DNA from: Carcinoscorpius rotundicauda
Lineage: Eukaryota; Arthropoda; Merostomata; Xiphosura; Limulidae
Direction: 5' to 3'
NCBI GenBank assembly: GCA_011833715.1
Contig: CM022398.1
Span: 16,114,070 to 16,178,069 of the forward strand
DNA: 64,000 nucleotides
The notes beneath the pieces were generated by a model, which searched no databases, was not told where the DNA came from, and saw nothing but the letters and a program-made list of their open reading frames with translations. Numbering within the stretch: position 1 is the first letter of the stretch; every line of letters starts with the position of its first letter. A program made the position numbers and the translations under genes. Positions 56,401 to 64,000 of this stretch are shown here, one piece after another.

Positions 56401-59400
56401 TGTGTTACCAATCGGCTTGGACAGGTTATCTTGTCTACAGCACTGAGCAGATTAAGTGTATGTGATCAATCTTCAAATTATTATATGTTGCAGAAAAAAT
56501 TGTCATGCTTCTTGTGACAGTCAGTGTTTTGTATAAGACAAACTCCTCACAGGGGGAAGTTACATATATAATAAAGTAAAAATATGTACAACAAAATGTA
56601 TAAGATAAAGGCTACTACGTATTTTATTTTCTTGCATAATCTTTTCTTTCACTAAATATGTATGAATATTCAGAATGTTAAATTATTAAGTTAATTACAA
56701 TAAGAGTCAAAATGTATTAAATATTTAATTTTGTTTCTCAAGTACATGTGATCAACACTGTGCAATCAGTTACTCCTTTTGAAGGAATATTGGACCAGAA
56801 GTATTAAACTTGCATATCTTAATATGGTGGAATGTATTTTTAAGCTATTTTTATCTGAACTGTAAGATCACTGAAAGATAAAGGTCAGACTGAGGTCACA
56901 TACTAGTTAGAAGCCAAACTTAGCTAATTTATAAATCAGTTGTTGTCTGTGTTGAAAAGTTAAAATCCCATAAAGAAATGATAATAGTTTGTAACACCTC
57001 CTGTTAAAATCCCACAAAGAAATGATAATAGTTTGTAACACCTCCTGTTAAAATCCCACAAAGAAATGATAATAGTTTGTAACACTTCTTATTAAAATCC
57101 CATAAAGAAATGCTTGTAGTTTGTCATATCTTTTAAAATCCCACAAAGAAGTGCTCATAGATTGTCATATGTTGTACACTGCTGGCTAATAAACATTAAG
57201 AAAAAAATATGCATTTTTCATTGTTAGACTCAACTACTTATTCCCTATTAAATGCTAAAAAGTTTTTTTATTTTTATATTCCATTTTCTTATTTTCATCT
57301 TTCAAACCTCTACTCAAATAAGTGGTTAAGTCTAACAATGCAAAATGCATATTATTTCTCTTTATGTTCATTGGCCTTAAGATTTTGGCTAGCATTGTAT
57401 AAGTACATACATCATAAACTAAAATGTGGGTGATAGATTAATTTTTATTTATTGGGTTAGTGTATTATTTATGTATCTCAGAACAGCTGGTATGGGTATT
57501 AACACTTTTACTAATAAAACAAGATAATAATTTAAAATCATCTGTTTTTACATTATTTTTCTCTACAAGCGAGTTTTCTCGTCATCACTGAGTAGTTTAA
57601 ACTAATTTTAAACATGTAATGGTTTTAAGAACTTTGATCAAAGGCTATTTTTAACATCCTTTGAAAATTTGAGTTGGTATGTAATGGCTAATCAGATGTG
57701 TGGGCCATAGTTATGATTGGTACCAAATAAAATATGTAACTGAAGTCTATAGTAATTGGTGAAATGTGCTGGTGATGTCTGTCGCAGTTTTGACATGTGA
57801 GATAAATATCTTTATATTCATTCTGCAGTAACGTCTAAATTTCATGACATTTTATACTTGTACCTTTATTAACTTGTATTTTAAATTATCAACTGAAGTC
57901 TGGGGAAAAGTCATATGAGGTTATGTGTTTTATTGATGTTTTTTTACTGCAGGCTAAAGTTAACGATAATACGCCATTGTCAGAAAAGGAAGAATCACAA
58001 GCTCTTCGGATTGCTCTACGGAGGGCTAAAAAGTTGACATGTCAGGTGCCTAGTTGTCGAAAACATTTTACTACTATTGGAGGCTACTTGTACCACAGAG
58101 GTATTTGTGGAGTAGAGGTAAGGAGACATACTTATTTAAAAAAAAAACACACTAAGCTTATGAAGTTTTCAGACTTAAATCTCTTTAATGACCATTAATA
58201 TTCTTATTTGTAATAACTTGTGATAATTACTGAAAAGAAGTGGTTTAATAACAATGATAAATTACAGTATTAGGATTAAAGTGTTAACTTAGTTCTGGAT
58301 GGTGCAGATATTACTACAAAAGTTATATTAGGCTTAGTAAGCATAATGCAACTTTAACAAGGTGGGTAATTGATAGGTTAGTAAACAGGCTAACTGTATT
58401 GTGTTACTACATAAGTTTTATAGAAAGATTAGTTATTTGCCACATCTTATTTTAAAGATAAACTTATTTTATTAATAAGATAAATGTAATATGTTCAACT
58501 CTAACATTAGGCTTCATTCTGTTGTCAGTTGGCTACTTGTATTTAGTTTAAAAACTGATTAGAAGCCACATGTAGAGAAGTTATAAATTATAGAAAAAGT
58601 GTTACATGAAAAGACATTAATGAAGGTTATTTAATGCCTTTAGCTTAAATGTTTCATCAGGTGGTATTTAAACAATAGCTAACTGAAGTACATTAGAATA
58701 ATTTAACAATAACGGTAACATGTACATATACATAATACAAAACTGTGATAGCCTTATTCATTGCTATATAAAACAATGCAATAAATATGTTAGAATGCAA
58801 AAATAAACTATTATTTAAATGCTTAAAAATATTAAATAAAATTATTAAATATAAACACAGAGTAAAGAGTTATCATAGAAGTGAGTAGAAAAACAAAGAG
58901 GTCGAATAGGAATAAAAAACATTAAGAGGCTTTAGTAATGGCATAGTACTGTATGTCAATAATACAATCTGTTGAGTAGAGAAGAGGGAAAATTAGATGG
59001 TTGTTCATGAGCCAAGGGAAGATATGAACACCAAAGGGAATGATGTACACGTGTTAGTGTGTTAGCAGTCTTTGTAGTACACATAAAGAGGACTAATGAT
59101 ATATGGAAGGCTATGTTAGAAAAGCTAATTGATAAGTACAAAGCATTGATGAAAGTATTTGAAGGAAAGGACTACAAGTCAGAGATACTGCCAAGACATT
59201 GTTAGAATTAAGTTATAAATGTGTCATTTGGGGTAAAAGTTAGGTTCAGTTGGTATGTAAGGACAGTGTTGTTGTTGTTGTTGTTTTTGAATTAAGCACA
59301 AAGCTACACAATGGGCTATCTGTGCTCTGCCCACCACGGGTATCGAAACCCAGATTTTAGCGTGTAAGTCCGCAGACATATCGCTGAGCCACTGGGGGAC

Positions 59401-62400
59401 ATGTGAGGACGAGGTGATTGGGTTTGTAAAATGAGGAAGGAAGGTAATGTTTTGAAAGGATGGTTCACATTTTAATAGGGTAGGGGCTGGCTTGTTTGTA
59501 TGGACTACTTCAAGTATAAGGGTAGTTTTAAACTAGGACTAGACAGAACCACTATAATAAAGAAAAAATAAAATGTAGAGAAAAGTATAGTGTTGGAACA
59601 AAGTTCAGAAATTCCTTTAATGATAGGCCTAAACTGTTGTTATAATGCTAGAAGTATGAGAAATGAAACAGATGACTTTGGAACAGGGGTAGGAACAAAG
59701 GATTTTGGTATCAATAAAGTGGAACTTTGTTCAACATACAAAGTTCTGAGGTTGGAAGTATGTGATTACAGGTAATTTAATGGATATGGAGTAGCCCTGC
59801 CTACCACTCCATTTTTTTGAAACCTCTTGTATGTTCATTACTACTTTTATTAGGTACATGTTTATAGCCAATAAAAAGAACACATTCTAATTACGTACAC
59901 CCTCAAGTTGATTGCAGTTGGTCCCCCTCTGGTATAGCATTAAGTCTACGGATTTACAATGCTAAAATCATGGGTTTGATTCCCCTTGGTGGACTCAACA
60001 GGTGAATAGTGCAGTGTGGCTTTATTATAAGAGAAAGAACACTAACACACCAATTGTTGGCTTTGAAAAGAAATTTCACTGGGAATTATGAAGTCTGTTG
60101 ACTAAGCTTATTGTGCTGAACAGAAATTAGGTTTTTGTTAACCCAGTATAGCTTAATTAGAAAGCTAAGTAAATTACAGTGGTTTTGTGTGTATTACAAC
60201 AATTATTTGGCTTTATAAAATGCGTCTTTGTAATTGCAAAAATTAATTTCTCATCCTTTTTCACTTGCAAGTGTGGCGTGTAAGCATAAATCAGTTTCAT
60301 AATTAATGTAAAACATTGTTTTACTGTGTATTTGTTACTTATCGTTCTGAGTTTACTGGATTGACCCTTATGTCGTAAAGAGCCACTTCATATACATTAT
60401 TAAATGCTTTTATTTCTATTTGAAAACACTGTACTATAAATTGGCCAATAAATTATCTTCCACTGTGTTCTCAGAGCTGAGATTATGATAAACTCAGTGG
60501 GAAAGTTATGGTAAATTGTGGCATACAAGGCTATTTGCTATTGATGGTATTGTATAACAATGTTATGTAAACAGTCTAATGGAAAGTTCAGTAATTCGTT
60601 GCTCTGTGCTCATCATGTCTCTACTTTAGTGGCTAATAGTAAAATAAACCTTGAATCTCGTAGTGGAAGTACTCTTATTCGTGTTCAATACTTTCTCAAT
60701 GAGATTGACCAAACTGTAGTGTTAGGGTAAACAAAATGACACTATAAAGTTTTTCTGGGAAAAAAACAATCTTTATTAAGTAAGTTTTTCAGCTTATTTA
60801 AATTCAATTTCAAATGAAGAGAAGTACTAATCTTAGTATGAACATCACTTGAAGCAGTCAACACTGATTTCAGTTATTCATGGATATATTTACTAAAACG
60901 TTCGTATTTTGTCTACAAAAAATTGTTGTATACTAAAAGCTTGAAATAATTTGTGAAGGCACACAAAATTATATTAATGTTATGGTATGGAAATTGTGGG
61001 GGTCACATGATTGACATCATCCACTGAGGCAGCAAAGAAAGAGTTAACGAGTGTTTTTAATCTAAATGTAGGAAATGTGTTGATTAGAATAACTGAAATG
61101 TGACATCTTTTAGTCTTGCATGTGTCACTGTGATAAGTAATAGTCGTTCTGAAAGTTAACATCATAATCCCTGTGTATCAACTGGCACACTTACATGTGA
61201 TTTTTACATAAATCAAAACTAGGTGAAGGTTTTTTCTGGGTGTCTAGCATTTCTGCTTCTTCTTCCACTTTCTTGGCCATCAAGACTCGAGCAGAGAAAG
61301 TACCTCTTTCCTTTTGAATTGATTGTCTCTGTGACTATAATCATTCTTTTACACTGATGAAACTCAAACTGGTCCTTCATCGGTCTGGCAGTACCCTGGT
61401 TGGACCTGATACTGTACACTTTGAAATGCTGTGCCATCTATCTCCTGCTTCTCTTGCTTATTCTTCTGATTATTTTTAACTGGATCTGGCAGGAGAATGT
61501 TTTTCCTTATGCTTGGTATCAGGCTATTGTCCTACCTTTCTCTAATCTGGGAAGGGTCTCAAGATTCCTTCAAACCACTGTCCTTATGAGCTGTCTTTGT
61601 AAGACCTTAGAGTGGATGGTTAATGCTCATCTCATTTGGTTCCTCGATTCAAACAACCTCCTCTCGCTCACTCAGTGTGGGTTCTTATGACAGTGCTCCA
61701 CCATGGATCACCTGATTGGACTTGAAGTGTCAAACAGAGAAGTCTTTCTCAAATGACAAGTATTATTATTCTTTGACATTGAGAAACTTATGATACAACA
61801 TGGAGGTATGACATTTTGCGAGGTCTCCATATGTATGGGTTACTTGGCCATTTTCCCATTCTTATTAAACATTTTTTAATGAACAAGAGATTCTAAGTTT
61901 GTGTGGGTTTGACACTTTCCTGTTCTTTTCCACAGGAACTTGGAATCCTTCAGGGCTGTGTTCTGAGTGTCACACTTTTCATTTTAAACATGTCCTGTCC
62001 CAAAGTTTGTCCATAATGTCCACCTTGGTGATGTTTTTAGTTTTTTAAAGGTCACTAATCTTTTTAATGCCATTTAAGTTTTTTTAATTTATACCTTACA
62101 CCTTTTTTAATGTGGCTCCCCTTAAAAAGGTGGTTTTTGTACTTACCCGTTAGTCTTCCTGGCAAGTTATGCTTCAGAAAGTTCTTTACAACTTGTATTA
62201 CTGTCATTTTTCTCTTAATGTTATAGACTAGATGTAAACATTGGTTTTATTCTATTTACGTGTTTTTTAAACTTTGTTTTGTTTTACCTTAATTTCCTTT
62301 TATGAATTTTACTAAATTTAATATTAACTCTTTACCGGATGTTTGGTGCAAATAGATGTAGCTGTTTTGTGCCATGAAACACTAAATCAACCATCCAACT

Positions 62401-63746
62401 TTGCTCAGTTGTTACATTTATTATTTTAAAAATTTACAAAAGTTACTACATAGGATATTAAGTCAGTATCAGGAAATTTAAATTGAGTTTAGTGCCACTT
62501 TTAATACATTTTAGATGCAAATGTTTGTTTTTACTTGAATTTTGTCTGAAACAATAGTTAGGAGATGCATTGTAACAGTTTTACACAGAATTGTAGTTAT
62601 TTTTTATCATGAAAATAAGATAAAGTTAAACTATCTTAGCATGGTTTAGTAATGTAAGATCTGCTTCTGTTACTGTGACTATTCATTCAAACACCCTAGT
62701 TTACCTAGTTTAATATAAATAAACTTTAAATATACTGTGTTTCTCAAATTATAATTTGTTTGTATTTATAATTTTTCTTTATTCACAAAATGAATGGGAA
62801 ACCTCTTTAAATTGAATACGAATATAAAACACTTTTCATTGAGTCAGATGCATTACATGAGCTGAACCATATTTTAATACAGGATGGTTTCCCTATTTTC
62901 TCTATTTAGGGACGAGGATATGTCAGTTGTGAAATATGTGGTAAAAAACTCAGGGAGGTCAGTGTGGTTCCCCACATGAAAAATGCACATCCAGTTAAAG
63001 GTCCTGAGACAATGGAAGAGGAAGAGGAAACTGTTCACGAAGAGGTGAAAATTCCAAAACGAAAGGCTGCTATGAAGTAAGTTTGATGGTCTGAATGTAA
63101 TACCTTGCATTTTTTCTTCCCTTTTAAAGTGTACTTATCGATTTACTCTGCAGTCGATTGTTTAGTTTTGAATGCATGATCAGTGCATAAGGTTTGTTAA
63201 AGGAAATCAACAGTGTCTCATTTATAACAGATAAAAACAATGAATTTTGTTTTTTTACTTTGTATTATAAATTATTTTAGAGCACATCATATCTTTAATG
63301 AAGTTTAATAAGGTGCAGGTAACATTACTGTGGATTTGCAACTGATTTTCTGATTTTATAGTTTGTTATTTGCACTTGGTTATGAGACATAGCTGTTAAA
63401 AGCAATAAAAAATCGTTTAATGTTTATTTTTCTGCTGTAATTTAGAGCCCAGCAGCAAGTACAGAGTTATATAAAGAATCTAGCAGAAAAAGTTGACTCA
63501 AACAATAGAACCTGTTCAGTATCAGATTCATACAGTGGTTCATCGAGTGAGTACGAAGATGATGATGATGAAGAAGAAGAGAAAGATGGGTATATGAAAA
63601 GAAAAATTCAGGTGGAGGATTTGGTCCCATGGAAGGGTTTATTTTGTGAATCAGATACGATCCAGAAACCAGGGGAAGGCAGTGATATGCTGCAGGAAGT
63701 GGAACAGAATAGTCATCTAATCTGCCAAAAAAATGTAAATTGTTAG
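44084..63746 (+). CDS. Zinc-finger / AT-hook nuclear protein (8 coding exons; 3' end uncertain)
   Basis: Spliced CDS: 44084-44460, 46096-46252, 49266-49383, 50537-53580, 56071-56154, 57953-58117, 62910-63076, 63446-63746. Seen: all phases agree, giving 1470 residues. An acidic N-terminus is followed by a C2HC finger (C154, C159, H172, C176) and a C2H2 finger (C187, C190, H204, H209). About 1000 Ser/Asn-rich disordered residues carry AT-hooks at 940, 983, 1080 and 1149. Then C2H2 (C1236-H1257), C2HC (C1290, C1295, H1308, C1312) and C2H2 (C1322-H1342) fingers, a basic helix (KIPKRKAAMKAQQQ) and an acidic stretch. The C2HC plus C2H2 pairing resembles ZNF512. The helix resembles the RRAA...YLQELAEEL segment of GTF3C2 (TFIIIC subunit), as I remember it. 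Inference: a chromatin or Pol III-linked DNA-binding protein. If the last exon splices at 63735 instead of stopping at 63746, more protein (for GTF3C2, a WD40 part) would lie beyond the window. Confidence 0.85.
44461..46095 (+). other. GC-AG intron with a foldback element
   Basis: Begins GCAAGTTG and ends TTTTTCCAG. It holds the inverted-repeat element at 44845-45242. The rest is AT-rich with nothing recognised. Confidence 0.75.
44845..45242. mobile_element. Foldback-type element with about 95-bp inverted arms
   Basis: The left arm reads CAGAATGGCTGGTATGG, TTAACACTTTTACTGGTAAG, AACAACGTTCGACCTTCCTA and GGTCATCTTCATGTTAAC. The right arm is the same sequence reversed at 45130-45240. The roughly 200 bases between have no coding potential. 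A short related piece occurs at 57473-57520. Confidence 0.8.
46096..46252 (+). CDS. Zinc-finger gene exon 2 (C2HC finger 1)
   Basis: Acceptor TTTTTCCAG, donor GTAAGT; the first base completes Arg. It encodes a basic run (EMVKPRRISSKLKEKWNF) and a finger with spacing C-x4-C-x12-H-x3-C (CPVTSCEKTFSN...HYQWC). The exon ends two residues after the last cysteine. Confidence 0.93.
47738..47870 (+). repeat. SINE-C copy
   Basis: Head with TCTGCAGACATACAACACTT, GGTTTTGATACCTGTGGTGG and tail TGTGTAGCTTTGTGCTTAAT, ending in a CAA run. Confidence 0.9.
48547..48823 (+). repeat. SINE-A copy, full length (GCGCTA head variant)
   Basis: Head ACCATGATGACCGAGCGCG, GTCGCGCTAAACATGC and TGTATAATGTGACGGTCAAT, as in the copy at 20146. 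It is the only family A copy after 38402. Confidence 0.95.
49266..49383 (+). CDS. Zinc-finger gene exon 3 (C2H2 finger 2)
   Basis: Acceptor TTTTTAATATACAG, donor GTAAGT, phase 0 in and phase 1 out. It encodes LSGKEFSVCEFCSIP, TENNSEENHVKSKHPERLHM and YK. Finger spacing is C-x2-C-x13-H-x4-H. It directly follows finger 1 in the protein, nine residues apart. Confidence 0.92.
49384..50536 (+). other. Intron
   Basis: AT-rich, no recognised repeat or RNA gene. Confidence 0.75.
50537..53580 (+). CDS. Zinc-finger gene exon 4 (1014-codon disordered exon with AT-hooks)
   Basis: Acceptor TTGTATTTTCAG, donor GTAATA; enters in phase 1 and leaves in phase 0. It is Ser, Asn, Glu-rich and without predicted globular parts. 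AT-hook cores: RRGRP (940-944), RGRPRK (983-988), RGRPRK (1080-1085) and RGRPRA (1149-1154). A degenerate one, RGTGMPK, starts at 1213. The last three lie in similar modules spaced 69 and 64 residues. A single open exon this long in an intron-dense gene is notable. Confidence 0.95.
53581..56070 (+). other. Intron
   Basis: About 2.5 kb of AT-rich DNA. A stretch at 54300-54560 looks repeat-like but I could not assign it. Confidence 0.7.
56071..56154 (+). CDS. Zinc-finger gene exon 5 (C2H2 finger 3)
   Basis: Acceptor TTTTTTCTATTAG, donor GTAAGT, 28 codons in phase 0. It encodes one classical finger C-x2-C-x12-H-x4-H (CGSCGAKYLTKQLVLLH and INNTH). One finger is exactly framed by one exon. Confidence 0.93.
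56958..57170. repeat. 44-bp tandem array, about five copies
   Basis: The unit contains GTTAAAATCCCACAAAGAAA then TGATAATAGTTTGTAACACC. The first three copies are nearly identical and the last two are shortened and diverged. Confidence 0.93.
57473..57520 (+). repeat. Fragment of the foldback element arm
   Basis: ATCTCAGAACAGCTGGTATG and GGTATTAACACTTTTACTAA match the outer arm of the element at 44845. Confidence 0.75.
57953..58117 (+). CDS. Zinc-finger gene exon 6 (C2HC finger 4)
   Basis: Acceptor TTTTTTTACTGCAG, donor GTAAGG, 55 codons in phase 0. A charged helix-like start (PLSEKEESQALRIALRRAKK) leads to C-x4-C-x12-H-x3-C (CQVPSCRKHFTT...HRGIC). This is the same unusual spacing as finger 1. 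Confidence 0.93.
59268..59400 (-). repeat. SINE-C copy, full length
   Basis: A GTT run, then GAATTAAGCACAAAGCTACA, CTGCCCACCACGGGTATCGA and the head ending GCTGAGCCACTGGGG. The best-preserved family C copy in the window. Confidence 0.93.
59922..60045 (+). repeat. SINE-B copy
   Basis: AAGTCTACGGATTTACAATG, CTAAAATCATGGGTTTGATT and GTGTGGCTTTATTATAAGAG follow family B closely. Confidence 0.92.
61385..62030 (+). mobile_element. Jockey-type LINE reverse transcriptase fragment
   Basis: Across shifting frames: NWIWQENVFPYAWYQAIVLP, CLCKTLEWMVNAHLIWFL, SNNLLSLTQCGFL and then FFDIEKLYDTTWRYDILRGL, which resembles RT motif A. LGILQGCVLSVTLF, which resembles motif B, follows. Several stops and frameshifts break it and both ends are missing. 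Confidence 0.85.
62910..63076 (+). CDS. Zinc-finger gene exon 7 (C2H2 finger 5)
   Basis: Acceptor TTTTCTCTATTTAG, donor GTAAGT, phase 0 in and phase 2 out. It encodes GRGYVSCEICGKKLREVSVV and PHMKNAHPVKG (C-x2-C-x11-H-x4-H), then an acidic run and KIPKRKAAM. It lies nine residues after finger 4, repeating the finger 1-2 layout. Confidence 0.93.
63077..63445 (+). other. Intron
   Basis: Short AT-rich intron, nothing recognised. Confidence 0.8.
63446..63746 (+). CDS. Zinc-finger gene exon 8 (helix and acidic region; stop or onward splice)
   Basis: Acceptor CTGCTGTAATTTAG; one base completes Lys. It encodes AQQQVQSYIKNLAEKVDSNN, a Ser-rich acidic stretch with DDDDEEEE, and QVEDLVPWKGLF. It reads to TAG at 63744-63746. 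AAT followed by GTAAAT at 63735 is a possible weak donor, so the exon may end at 63734. Confidence 0.75.
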
Positions 63747-63923
63747 AATGCAGTTTTTCTATAGTTCCAGAGTTTAACGTTAATTATTTTTGAAAAGTTC
63801 TGTGTGAATTCATATTCTTCAACATATAAATACAAATTGGAAACACCTATAGAATGCATAAAATATTAAATGAAGTTGATCATTATATTACCCTTTAAAA
63901 AAGATTATAAAAACTTGTTACAT

Positions 63924-64000
63924 AGCCCCTGCTAGTACGGTGGTAAGTTTACAGATTTACAACGCTAAAATCAGAGGTTCAATTCCTATCAGTGGGCTCA
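63924..64000 (+). repeat. SINE-B copy cut by the window edge
   Basis: GCCCCTGCTAGTACGGTGGT, TACAACGCTAAAATCAGAGG and TATCAGTGGGCTCA. The tail lies outside the window. Confidence 0.93.

Larger units (their letters stand above)
56155..57952 (+). other. Intron with a 44-bp tandem array
   Basis: Array at 56958-57170 and a fragment of the foldback element at 57473. Nothing else recognised. Confidence 0.75.
58118..62909 (+). other. Intron with SINE-C, SINE-B and a LINE fragment
   Basis: SINE-C at 59268, SINE-B at 59922, Jockey-type fragment at 61385-62030. The stretches 58120-59260 and 60050-61380 show nothing recognised. Confidence 0.8.

Noticed and set aside
61219..61690. Possible host gene near 61.4 kb
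   Set aside because: The forward peptide matches reverse transcriptase text of a Jockey-type LINE and is broken by stops.

Overview
This is a 64 kb piece of an intron-rich animal genome. Genes are split into short exons with GT-AG introns of several hundred to several thousand bases, and introns and intergenic DNA are AT-rich and full of tRNA-derived SINEs. I recognise the commonest SINE as one I associate with horseshoe crabs (Limulus, Tachypleus, Carcinoscorpius). A xiphosuran chelicerate is therefore my best guess; this rests on memory and was not checked against any database.

Layout. Positions 1-29793 (+): the 3' half of an adenylate cyclase gene of the ADCY3 type. Eleven exons encode the second six-helix membrane domain and the complete C2 cyclase domain, 530 residues to the stop. 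Exon phases agree at every junction and the catalytic residues are present. Its introns carry most of the SINEs, a 40-bp minisatellite, three smaller tandem arrays and a 4.4 kb hAT transposon with a decayed transposase. Positions 29794-38600: 3' UTR and AT-rich intergenic DNA. Inside it, at 37234-37387, lies an inverted pair of hammerhead-ribozyme-like motifs. Positions about 38600-63746 (+): a second gene with a possible 5' UTR exon at 39641-39722 and eight coding exons (44084-63746). It encodes a nuclear-type protein with two C2HC plus C2H2 zinc-finger pairs, one further C2H2 finger and a 1014-codon disordered exon with four AT-hooks. Its last visible segment resembles a short helix of TFIIIC subunit GTF3C2, but the family is not settled. 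Introns of this gene hold a mariner with matching terminal repeats, a mariner-like MITE, a long-armed foldback element, a 44-bp tandem array and a Jockey-type LINE fragment.

The two genes are unrelated in function: one makes cAMP at a membrane, the other probably binds DNA. I see no operon-like link. The points most worth a second look are the hammerhead-like pair, the finger-pair/AT-hook protein and its possible TFIIIC relationship, the shared 3' tails of the SINE families, and the sharp difference in SINE density between the two halves of the window.
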